Positions 10,865-17,017 of a stretch of 64,000 nucleotides of DNA are shown here, piece by piece. The notes beneath the pieces are model-generated. The model searched no databases, had not been told where the DNA came from, and was given only the letters and a program-made list of their open reading frames with translations. The position numbers and the translations under genes are program-made. The DNA is from Kribbella sp. ALI-6-A (lineage in GTDB: Bacteria > Actinomycetota > Actinomycetes > Propionibacteriales > Kribbellaceae), in assembly GCF_001984195.1 (NCBI RefSeq), contig NZ_MTQN01000012.1:1798001-1862000 (forward strand), read 5' to 3'. Within the stretch, counting starts at the first letter, position 1, and each line of letters starts with the position of its first letter.

Positions 10865-11062
10865 CTACTCGTGGACCGTGACCACGCGGACCCAGTCCGC
10901 ACAGTCCGCTTCACACCAGACGTGATCGCCCGCGTGCGCGATCCGATCCCGCTGCGTGTGCCCACAGGCCAGGTCCACGCGCCGAAGCGCGTGCCCTTGC
11001 TGGACCGGAGCACCGGTCCTGCCGCCGGGAATCCTGCGTCGTCTGTTCCTGAGGTCGGCCAT
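10865..11062 (-). CDS. small Cys/His-rich protein (putative zinc-binding), 65 aa
   Basis: The ATG at 11062 is preceded on the minus strand by GGAGAGGAGG, a strong ribosome site. The N-terminus is basic (MADLRNRRRRIPGG), followed by GHALRRVDLACGHTQRD and HVWCEADCADW; the Cys/His pattern C-x-H ... C-x3-C could hold a zinc ion. Basic plus zinc-ribbon-like composition is compatible with RNA binding. It lies 3' of rtcB in a minus-strand unit and 5' of a tRNA-like gene. No family recognised; the strong ribosome site and context support a real gene. Confidence 0.6.
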   Translation of the reverse strand: MADLRNRRRRIPGGRTGAPVQQGHALRRVDLACGHTQRDRIAHAGDHVWCEADCADWVRVVTVHE

Positions 11063-11158
11063 GGCCGGTCCTCCTCTCCTTGGTTGGTTGTTGAGTGCAG
11101 AAACCTGCCGACAGTTCAGCAAGCCGCTGCCCTTGCCATCAGGCGGACCTCACCTGGA

Positions 11159-11191
11159 CGGACTGCCGCGCCGCGTGAGCGCGACAGTCCG
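11159..11191 (-). terminator. 13-bp hairpin just after rtcB
   Basis: Bases 11159-11171 pair with 11179-11191 (one G-U as RNA) around a 7-base loop, starting 7 bases after the rtcB stop. It lacks a clear T run, so it may be an attenuating or transcript-stabilising hairpin rather than a full terminator; the Cys/His ORF and a tRNA-like gene follow on the same strand. Confidence 0.55.
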
Positions 11192-11197
11192 CCTACC

Positions 11198-12391
11198 TCA
11201 GCCCTTGACGCAGATGACCTGCTTCAGGTGCGCGACGACCTCGACCAGGTCCGACTGTGCCGCGATCACCGACTCGATGTCCTTGTACGCCGCCGGCAGC
11301 TCGTCGAGCACTCCCGCGTCCTTGCGGGACTCGACCCCGGCGGTCTGGGCGATCAGGTCGTCGACCGTGTAGCGCCGCTTGGCCTCGTTGCGGCTCATCC
11401 GTCGGCCTGCCCCGTGCGAGGCCGAGTAGAACGACTGCGCCGAGCCGAGCCCGCGGACGACGTACGAGCCGGTCCCCATCGACCCCGGGATCAGCCCGAG
11501 ATCACCGAGTCCCGCCCGGATCGCCCCCTTGCGCGTGACCAGCAGCTCGTGACCGTCGATCGTCTCCTCCGCCACGTAGTTGTGGTGGCACGAGATCGGC
11601 TTCTCGAACCGGATCTCGTGGTCGAACGACTCCCGAACCGCCTGCATCACCAGAGCGAGCATCACCGCGCGGTTGCGCGACGCGTACTCCTGCGCCCAGG
11701 TCAGGTCGCGCCGATAGGCCTCCATCTCCGGCGTACCGGACAGGAACACGGCCAGGTCGCGATCCGGCAGATCGGCGTTGTGCGGCAGCCCGCGAGCGAT
11801 CCGCATGTGCCGCTCGGCCAGCTCCTTGCCGATGTTGCGCGACCCCGAGTGCAGCATCAGCCAGACCCGGTCCTCGTCGTCCAGGCAGACCTCGATGAAG
11901 TGGTTGCCACCACCGAGCGAACCCATCTGCTGCTGCGCCTTCTTCTCCCGGTCCTGCACCCCGTCGTGCAGGCTCGAGAACGAACCCCAGAAGGTGTTCC
12001 AGCCCCGGTCGAGACCGAGCTTGCGAACACTCACCGGGTTCTCGTGCGCCCGGAACCCGACCGGTACGGCGGCCTCGATCCGGCTGCGGATCTTCGACAG
12101 GTCGTCCGGCAGATCGGCGGCGGTCAGCGAGGTCAGCACGCCCTCCATGCCGCACCCGATGTCGACGCCGACCGCGGCCGGCGACACGGCCTGCTTCATC
12201 GCGATCACCGAGCCGACCGTCGCGCCCTTGCCGAGATGCACGTCCGGCATCACCCGGACGCCGTGCACCCACGGCAGGGCCGCGATGTTGCGCAGCTGCT
12301 GCAGGGCCTGCGCCCCGACCTCGTGCTCCTGAGCCCACATCAGAGTGGAGCTCTTGGCCCCGCTCAGCGGGACCGGGTACTGACCGTTCAT
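11198..12391 (-). CDS. rtcB: RNA-splicing ligase RtcB (3'-phosphate/5'-OH RNA ligase)
   Basis: 397 residues. RtcB joins RNA 2',3'-cyclic-phosphate or 3'-phosphate ends to 5'-OH ends using GTP and Mn2+, as made by tRNA anticodon nucleases. Signatures: MPDVHLGKGATVGSV, VGVDIGCGMEG, GSLGGGNHFIEVCLDD, LMLHSGSRNIGKELAERH, SCHHNYVAEE and SASHGAGRRMSR, whose His (about residue 326) would be the guanylylated one. Length fits the short RtcB group. The ribosome site AGGAGTGGGGAG precedes the ATG, only 30 bases after the 3' end of a tRNA-Gln-like gene. HNH and tRNA genes precede it on the same strand and a Cys/His ORF follows. No archease or RtcA is visible. Confidence 0.93.
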   Translation of the reverse strand: MNGQYPVPLSGAKSSTLMWAQEHEVGAQALQQLRNIAALPWVHGVRVMPDVHLGKGATVGSVIAMKQAVSPAAVGVDIGCGMEGVLTSLTAADLPDDLSKIRSRIEAAVPVGFRAHENPVSVRKLGLDRGWNTFWGSFSSLHDGVQDREKKAQQQMGSLGGGNHFIEVCLDDEDRVWLMLHSGSRNIGKELAERHMRIARGLPHNADLPDRDLAVFLSGTPEMEAYRRDLTWAQEYASRNRAVMLALVMQAVRESFDHEIRFEKPISCHHNYVAEETIDGHELLVTRKGAIRAGLGDLGLIPGSMGTGSYVVRGLGSAQSFYSASHGAGRRMSRNEAKRRYTVDDLIAQTAGVESRKDAGVLDELPAAYKDIESVIAAQSDLVEVVAHLKQVICVKG

Positions 12392-12421
12392 CTCCCCACT
12401 CCTGTTCTGCAGTGTCTGAAG

Positions 12422-12494
12422 CTGCCAGGGCAGGACTCGAACCTGCGGGACCTCGGGTCAGAACCGAGGGTGGGACGCCGACGCCCACCTGGCA
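12422..12494 (-). tRNA. irregular tRNA-Gln-like gene, anticodon CTG
   Basis: Minus strand, 73 nt: acceptor TGCCAGG/CCTGGCA (7 bp), anticodon arm CTCGG/CCGAG around TTCTGAC (anticodon CTG), and T arm GCAGG/CCTGC around TTCGAGT are perfect. The D arm is abnormal: only GGG/CCC can pair, with a CGTCGGCGT loop. No CCA is encoded. It sits between the HNH gene (32-base gap) and rtcB (30-base gap), so it is probably cut out of an mRNA-like transcript. Confidence 0.65.
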
Positions 12495-12526
12495 CCGCTC
12501 CGACCGCGGCACCGGATGGGCTCAGG

Positions 12527-12973
12527 TCAGAGGGCTATCTCCGCACGAGAGGGCACCCAGGGCTGCCACAGCAGCGGCATCCCGGCTTCCTCGGGGGTAC
12601 GGCACCCCTTCTTCTCGTTGCACGACGCGTGCGCGGCGACCGCGTTCAGCCATTCGCCGCGACCTCCGCGGGACCGTGGAACGACGTGGTCCATCGTGGT
12701 CGCGCCCGGCTTGCCGCAGTACGCGCAGATGTACTTGTCCCGCTTGAGGACGCCGGCCCGGGTGTACTGCAACCGGCCGGTCGCGTAGCGCCACTTGGTC
12801 ACGACGTACCGGACCAGGCGCAGGACGCGGGGGACGGGGAACGGCCCGATGCTGGCGCCGTCGTGCGCCTCCTCGACGACCGCGACTTCCCGGACGAGCA
12901 TCCGGATGGCGTGCGGGATCGACACGACGTGGAGTTGCTCGTACGAGGCGTTGAGCACGATGACACCGCTCAT
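12527..12973 (-). CDS. HNH endonuclease
   Basis: 148 residues from an ATG with AAAGGAGG a few bases upstream (minus strand). The C-terminal half is a typical zinc-supported HNH (beta-beta-alpha metal) domain: YICAYCGKPGATTMDHVVPR, SRGGRGEWLNAVAAHASCN and EKKGCRTPEEAGM, with CxxC, the DH catalytic pair, Asn and CN-x-KKG in order. The N-terminal half (VLNASYEQLHVVSIPHAIRM) is the usual start of the widespread short actinobacterial HNH family. Those are often orphan genes of unknown target. Here the gene lies in a tRNA/RtcB cluster, so an RNA or tRNA-gene target is conceivable but not shown. Confidence 0.88.
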   Translation of the reverse strand: MSGVIVLNASYEQLHVVSIPHAIRMLVREVAVVEEAHDGASIGPFPVPRVLRLVRYVVTKWRYATGRLQYTRAGVLKRDKYICAYCGKPGATTMDHVVPRSRGGRGEWLNAVAAHASCNEKKGCRTPEEAGMPLLWQPWVPSRAEIAL

Positions 12974-13052
12974 GGTGGTTCCTCCTTTCCCCAGTGTGCC
13001 CGACAGGTTGTTGCCGGGGCGGCTCGTTCGGTACGTCGTACTGCGTGATCGG

Positions 13053-13126
13053 GGTGTCCGGCGGGGCTCGAACCCGCTTTCTCCGGGGTCACGTCCCGGT
13101 GCATCGCCCACTTCTGCTTCGGACAC
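13053..13126 (-). tRNA. irregular tRNA-His-like gene, anticodon GTG
   Basis: Minus strand, 74 nt: acceptor GTGTCCG/CGGACAC, anticodon stem CCGGG/CCCGG around loop ACGTGAC (anticodon GTG), T arm GCGGG/CCCGC around TTCGAGC. The discriminator is C, as in bacterial tRNA-His, but no paired G-1 is encoded. Position 33 is C instead of the almost invariant U, and the D stem is only 3 bp (GCA/TGC). It starts 2 bases after the 3' end of tRNA-Arg(ACG), leaving no room for an encoded CCA between them. Confidence 0.6.
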
Positions 13127-13128
13127 AG

Positions 13129-13202
13129 CACGCCCGGCAGGATTCGAACCTGCAACCCCCTGCTTCGTAGACAGGTGCTCTGTCCGGTTGAGCCACGGGC
13201 GT
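13129..13202 (-). tRNA. tRNA-Arg(ACG)
   Basis: Canonical cloverleaf on the minus strand, 74 nt: acceptor ACGCCCG/CGGGCGT, D arm GCTC/GAGC, anticodon arm CCTGT/GCAGG around CTACGAA (anticodon ACG), variable GGGTT, T arm GCAGG/CCTGC around TTCGAAT, discriminator G. No CCA is encoded; the next tRNA-like gene begins 2 bases downstream, so the two must be separated by processing. Confidence 0.88.
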
Positions 13203-13206
13203 ACGT

Positions 13207-13246
13207 GGCGCCCGCTCGGCCGGTAGCAGAGCTTCCCGCGGGCGCC
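13207..13246 (-). other. 9-bp hairpin between tRNA-Pro and tRNA-Arg
   Basis: GGCGCCCGC at 13207-13215 pairs perfectly with GCGGGCGCC at 13238-13246 around a 22-base loop. It fills the space between two co-oriented tRNA genes, with no T tract, and may be a processing element or a worn-down tRNA. Confidence 0.5.
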
Positions 13247-13322
13247 TGGTCGAGCTGGAGAGATTCGAACTCCCGATTCCCTCATCCCAAATGAGGTGGC
13301 CTGGCCGCTGGCCCACAGCTCG
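13247..13322 (-). tRNA. tRNA-Pro(TGG) with encoded CCA
   Basis: Canonical cloverleaf on the minus strand: acceptor CGAGCTG/CAGCTCG, D arm GGCC/GGCC, anticodon arm CCTCA/TGAGG around TTTGGGA (anticodon TGG), T arm GGGAG/CTCTC around TTCGAAT, discriminator A, then genomic CCA at 13249-13247. It is the first element of the minus-strand tRNA/HNH/rtcB unit. Confidence 0.9.
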
Positions 13323-13325
13323 TTG

Positions 13326-13355
13326 TTTCTGAATTACGGCATGTGTAATTGTCAA
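13326..13355 (-). promoter_or_regulatory. putative promoter of the tRNA/HNH/rtcB unit
   Basis: Minus strand: a consensus -35 TTGACA (13355-13350) lies 28 bases before the tRNA-Pro gene. The -10 is weak: CAGAAA at 18-base spacing is the best spaced match and resembles the CAGAAT -10 of the neighbouring small ORF. Confidence 0.45.
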
Positions 13356-13401
13356 GAATGCGAGTCGCCGGCCATGGCCGAAGCGAAAGGTGTTTTCGGG
13401 C

Positions 13402-13444
13402 AAACAAAAAGCCGCCCGGGCCGGGGTGCTCCCGACGGGCGGCT
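13402..13444 (-). terminator. intrinsic terminator of the 42-codon ORF
   Basis: Minus strand: AGCCGCCCG/CGGGCGGCT 9-bp stem, 17-base loop, followed directly by TTTTTGTTTG. This is the clearest T-tailed terminator in the window and lies 17 bases after the small ORF stop. Confidence 0.8.
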
Positions 13445-13460
13445 CCTGGGTGATCTGGGA

Positions 13461-13589
13461 TCAGCCGGGAGAGCCGCCGTACGCCGGGCTCAGCGCCGCG
13501 TGGCCGCGCTCGGTGGAGTCTTGGGTCAGGGATCGCAGGCAGAACAACGGGTTGTCCACCCGCTGGATCTTCTGCATCGTCCCGAACAC
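13461..13589 (-). CDS. small ORF, 42 codons, with own promoter and terminator
   Basis: GTG at 13589 follows AGGGAGA at 5-base spacing; the in-frame ATG at 13577 is 17 bases from it and less likely. The peptide begins VFGTMQKIQRVDNPLFCLRS and ends AALSPAYGGSPG. It has one Cys, a mixed N-terminal half and a Gly/Ser/Pro-rich tail, with no signal peptide or membrane helix. A TTGACG-17-CAGAAT promoter lies upstream and a strong T-tailed terminator downstream, so it is a monocistronic unit. It could be a precursor peptide or a small regulatory protein, or the unit could be a small RNA. No family recognised. Confidence 0.6.
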   Translation of the reverse strand: MFGTMQKIQRVDNPLFCLRSLTQDSTERGHAALSPAYGGSPG

Positions 13590-13631
13590 TTCGGTCTCCC
13601 TGGATTTGGTCGTCGTGGTCCTGCGAGGACA

Positions 13632-13660
13632 ATTCTGACTTAGCCGCACGCCGGCGTCAA
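13632..13660 (-). promoter_or_regulatory. promoter of the 42-codon ORF
   Basis: Minus strand -35 TTGACG (13660-13655), 17-base spacer, -10 CAGAAT (13637-13632), about 43 bases before the GTG start. It lies back-to-back with the start region of the NmrA-like gene. Confidence 0.6.
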
Positions 13661-13721
13661 TACTTTTCTCCGGTAGGTGCATTCTTCGCGAACTGTCGGT
13701 GCCGTCTGTTGTGCTGGACAC

Positions 13722-14501
13722 ATGACTGTTCTCGTACTCGGATCCACCGGCTCGACCGGACGCCGCGTCACCGACCAGTTGCGGTCCCGCGGCGTCGCCG
13801 TACGCCCTGTCTCGCGCTCAGGGCCCGACGTCTTCGACTGGGAACGCCCCGAAACCTGGGCCGGCGCGCTGGACGGAGTCACCGCCGCCTACGTGATGGC
13901 CCCGGACGGCGTACCGGTCGACCCCGCCTTCGTCGCGCAGGCCGTCGAGGCCGGCGTCGAACGCCTCGTCCTGCTGTCCACGATGCACCCCGAGGAAATC
14001 GGCGACCACCGCCTGGTCGCCGCCGAGGCCACCATCCGCGCCTGCGGCACCGGCTGGACCATCGTCCGAGCCCACTGGTTCAACCAGAACTTCGACGAGG
14101 GCTTCTTCCTCCCCGCCATCCAGGCCGGCGAGCTGGCCCTGCCTCTGGCCGACCAGCGCCAGGCCTTCGTCGACGCCACGGACATCGCCGCCGTGGCCGT
14201 AGAAGCCCTCCTCGGCGACGGCCACCACGCCCAGACCTACGAGGTCACCGGCCCCGAGGCTTTGTCCTTCGCCGACGCCTGCAAGATCATCTCCACCGTC
14301 ACCCACCGTGACATCCGTTACAACGGCACCCCCGAGGCCTACCTGGCCACCCCCGGCGCCACCCAGGAGATGCTCGACTACTTCACCAACCAACTCGCGC
14401 TCGGCCACAGCACCCCCACCAACACCGTCGAACGCCTCACCGGCCGGCCGGCCATCCCCTTCCACACCTACGCCACCCACGCCGCCCCCGCCTGGACCTG
14501 A
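13722..14501 (+). CDS. NAD(P)-binding NmrA-like (atypical SDR) protein
   Basis: 259 residues from ATG 13722 (an in-frame ATG at 13677 would add 15 unlikely residues). The N-terminal Rossmann loop MTVLVLGSTGSTGRRV is the NmrA/SDR-a5 nucleotide-binding motif, followed by AAYVMAPDGVPVDP, VERLVLLSTMHPEE, a WTIVRAHWFNQNFDEGF segment, FVDATDIAAVAVEALL and TYEVTGPEALSF. The YxxxK of classical SDRs is absent, as usual in this group, whose members are NADPH sensors or quinone reductases. No ribosome site is visible. It is divergent from the 42-codon ORF and followed by tRNA-Thr. Confidence 0.82.
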   Translation: MTVLVLGSTGSTGRRVTDQLRSRGVAVRPVSRSGPDVFDWERPETWAGALDGVTAAYVMAPDGVPVDPAFVAQAVEAGVERLVLLSTMHPEEIGDHRLVAAEATIRACGTGWTIVRAHWFNQNFDEGFFLPAIQAGELALPLADQRQAFVDATDIAAVAVEALLGDGHHAQTYEVTGPEALSFADACKIISTVTHRDIRYNGTPEAYLATPGATQEMLDYFTNQLALGHSTPTNTVERLTGRPAIPFHTYATHAAPAWT

Positions 14502-14570
14502 CCCCCACCAATCCGATTCGGAATCCGGCCACCCTTCCCGTTACACTCTTCCCGCGGCCCCCGGGCCACC

Positions 14571-14646
14571 GCCGCCTTAGCTCAGTCGGCAGAGCGTCTC
14601 ACTCGTAATGAGAAGGTCGTCGGTTCGATTCCGACAGGCGGCTCCA
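14571..14646 (+). tRNA. tRNA-Thr(CGT) with encoded CCA
   Basis: Canonical cloverleaf: acceptor GCCGCCT/AGGCGGC, D arm GCTC/GAGC, anticodon arm TCTCA/TGAGA around CTCGTAA (anticodon CGT), T arm GTCGG/CCGAC around TTCGATT, discriminator T, CCA at 14644-14646. A TACACT box at 14542-14547 may be its -10. The decayed integrase that follows suggests the 3' end served as an attachment site. Confidence 0.95.
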
Positions 14647-14649
14647 CCA

Positions 14650-14689
14650 GAACCCCCAGGTCAGAGGACAGGCCTTCACCCGGGGGTTC
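14650..14689 (+). terminator. hairpin after tRNA-Thr
   Basis: GAACCCCC (14650-14657) pairs with GGGGGTTC (14682-14689) around a 24-base loop, 4 bases after the CCA; a likely tRNA terminator. It lies inside the region where an attachment-site core would sit. Confidence 0.55.
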
Positions 14690-14744
14690 CGTCGTTCCCG
14701 GCCTCAATTCGCTTCCGTGCCCCGTGGTGTCCCCGATATTCCGG

Positions 14745-15730
14745 GCGGCGTCCCAGACAGAGGTTCTGGTCGATCAGGTGGCCGGGGGGCATCGTCATCG
14801 CCGCCGAGGCGTGCCCCAGGATTCGAGGTACGACCTTGGGATCAGCTCCGGATCCTGGCCAGACGGAGCCGGCCGTGTGACGCAGGTCATGGACCCGCAG
14901 GTTTGATACGCCAACGGTCCGCCCCTGCGGAGCGTGGAACAGCCAAGCGCCCCGTTCATCTTCACGCCTGCCCTGCGGTCGACCAGCGAGATCAGCTCAT
15001 CGACCAGGGGACGGTCCGAGCGCGCTTGTTGTCAGGGTGTCTACGAACAGTTCGCCCGACCCACCGCTAGCCAGCACCGCCCGTTGGGGGCCGAGACCTC
15101 TACCCGGCACCGGACCCTGTCACCAGCCTGGTCCCTAGCCATCTCATCCCAGCAGAGACCACCCAGGCCGAGGACGAACACCAGCTCGGCGTACCGGCCG
15201 CGGCAGGCGTCGGCGAGCTGCTAGATCCGTGCCTCCGTCAGATGCACGCCCTCCCGCCTCGACTGCCCACCAATGGGAGCCTTTGCCAGGGCAGCGACGT
15301 TGACTGTGATCCGGCTGTCAGTGATGGCGTAGTTAGGATCGAGCGCAGCGTTGCCAGGTAGCGGGTGACGCTGGATGGACGGCGACCGACAGCGAGCTGC
15401 GAGCCGACCCAGCTCGACATCGCAGCGGCCGTGATCGACACGAGAGGGAAGTTGCCGAAACGTGGCGCGATGTGGAGACGCCAGTCGGCTTCATCGGACA
15501 CACGAGTCCGGCGCTTGCTGAACTGCGGTACTCCAACAGTCCGCTGCAACTGCCGAATGAGAAACCCGCGCACGCTTCGGGTCTGTCCACTCGCCTAGGT
15601 GGAGGTTGCGAGTCTGGTGCTGCTCCCAGGCAACGGCGTCGGCTCCGCGGTCGAAAATGCGCGTAGAGACCTCGCGGCCTATGACTTGATCCGGGCTCGC
15701 TGCCCACCCTTCGTGTAGCGCTGGACGCTG
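14745..15730 (-). pseudogene. int: decayed tyrosine-recombinase integrase
   Basis: On the minus strand, fragments in several frames add up to one site-specific tyrosine integrase. The N-terminal arm reads ISVQRYTKGGQRARIKS then a stop; another frame gives FDRGADAVAWEQHQTRNLHL and GEWTDP; the SAM-like core gives DEADWRLHIAPRFG and VTRYLATLRSIL; the catalytic end gives LRVHDLRHTA (HxLR), then PKVVPRILGHASAAM and GHLIDQN. Several frameshifts, stops and apparent small deletions separate them, and the nucleophile Tyr region reads GHLI rather than YGHL. The gene points at tRNA-Thr, the normal arrangement for an AICE or prophage integrase next to its attachment site. It cannot be active. Confidence 0.85.
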
Positions 15731-15731
15731 A

Positions 15732-15854
15732 TCAGGCGGCCTCGACTTCGCGCTGTGCGCCCAGCCAGGCGGCGATGTCTCGCGCATCCCACCAGGCGTC
15801 GACCGACCTTGGTCGCCGGGCAAACCGGCCCTCTTTGCGAGCCGGGATCCTCAC
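15732..15854 (-). pseudogene. xis: excisionase remnant, immediately 5' of int
   Basis: Forty codons from a GTG at 15854: RIPARKEGRFARRPRSVDAW then ARDIAAWLGAQREVEAA and TGA. This matches the C-terminal wing of MerR/AlpA-type excisionases (the 'PARKxGRxxRF...VDAW' pattern), but the N-terminal HTH helices are missing. Its stop abuts the integrase start region, as in actinomycete integrative elements. It overlaps the beginning of the GntR remnant on the other strand. Confidence 0.6.
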
Positions 15855-16620
15855 GCAGAAGTTCAGCGGGGGAAGAGATGCCCTCCCAGTAGGAACTTGC
15901 GACTCAGTAGGCGTAGCGCGGATGACCGTGCAGCAGGCGCTCAAGCTTCTCCGCGATGTAGGACTGATCGTGTCCTGGGTCGGCAGCGGCGTTCACGTCC
16001 CCGGCCGGGCAGACCAAGCGACCGGACTCCGGCCCCTCATCGAGCAGGCGATTGAGAAGACTCGCGTAACCATCGACTTCGCAGGCCTGACCGGTGAGAC
16101 CTTGCTCGGTGCCCTTGAGGAGCCGATCGAGCGAATCCGGCGCGGACGACTGACGCCCGAGTCGGTAACAATCCGCCTGCTGCCGGACATGTCCCCAGCC
16201 GATCGCCGTACCTCCCGGGCTGGTTCCAAGGCCGGAGATGACCCAGCGGTTCGCGACTGGGTTGCCGACATCGCCCGCCGATCGGCCAGGGACATCATGG
16301 AAGCGGTCCGCGAGCTCGCAGAGCTTGTGCCCGTGCAGAAGGTCCACGTGGAAGCCCGCGTTATCCCGCTGCCGATGATGTTTAAGATGTGTCTCCTGAA
16401 CGAGGAAGAGGAGGCCTTCTTCGGCTTCTACCCCGTCGTTTAGCGTGAGGTCGAGATTAAGGGCAAAGCGTCGAAACATTCGATGCCGTCGGCAACGACA
16501 CCGTCGTCTTTCATCACTCGGTCAGCGATAACGACCGCCCAACCGGTTCGCAGTACCCTCGACCAGGAGCCGCTGGTTGGACAGCCTCTGGGGAACACTC
16601 GGCAGGGCTACGAGCCATGA
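15810..16620 (+). pseudogene. decayed GntR-family regulator
   Basis: The winged-helix part reads VARMTVQQALKLLRDVGLIV, WVGSGVHVPGR, preceded by a shifted LPSRNL-like segment, so the start of the HTH is frameshifted. The effector part (TIDFAGLTGETLLGALEEPI, RRGRLTPESVTIRLL, VHVEARVIPLP, FFGFYPVV) matches the Streptomyces regulator family found with HAD phosphatases. TAG at 16441 interrupts the frame, after which VEIKGKAS, VGNDTVVFHHSVSDND and a final TRQGYEP continue in shifted frames to TGA at 16618, overlapping the next ATG. At least three disabling mutations. Confidence 0.8.
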
Positions 16621-16990
16621 CCGCCGAAGCGCTGACCGCCATCCTGCGCCGAAGCCCAGCCATTCTCCCCGATTTTGACGGCCCGGTCTGCTCTGTGTTC
16701 GCCGGATATCCGGCACTCCAGATCGCTGACGAACGGCGCGCACTGGTCATCGACTTTGTCGACGAGCTGCCGCCAGCGCTGAATCTGCGACGAGCCGCAC
16801 GACTTCCTGGCCATCATCGCCGAGGTGTCTCCCGAGCTTGCCCGCCACGTCGAGGACGCGTTACAGACCGCCGAGATCAAGGCCCCGAGCCGCTTCCGGT
16901 GGTATGGCGGTCGAGCTGTCCTGGACCCGAGCCGCGACCAACTCGAATACAAAATGCGGAGACTCGCTCTGTTCGATACCCGTGCAGTGT
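16617..16990 (+). pseudogene. decayed HAD-family phosphatase
   Basis: The ATG overlaps the end of the GntR remnant (ATGA), a normal operon junction. The first frame gives a HAD motif I region, PAILPDFDGPVCSVFAGYPA, and then VIDFVDELPPALN; a frameshift near 16785 moves the sequence to DEPHDFLAIIAEVSPELARH and VEDALQTAEI. HAD motifs II-IV are absent; beyond ~16880 the sequence no longer looks like HAD. The GntR-HAD pair is a common actinomycete unit and here is part of the decayed integrative element. Confidence 0.7.
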
Positions 16991-17017
16991 CCACGCCAGA
17001 TACGGCAAAATGCTTGC

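Noticed and set aside
10871..13048. A 725-codon plus-strand open frame across the RtcB/HNH region
   Set aside because: It is antisense to rtcB, HNH and tRNA-like genes, all of which have family motifs or cloverleafs on the minus strand; GC-rich third positions keep the opposite frame open.
15238..15573. Calling the 111-codon ORF with LHIAPRFG a functional integrase
   Set aside because: It covers only the core-binding domain; the catalytic motifs lie in other frames after stops.
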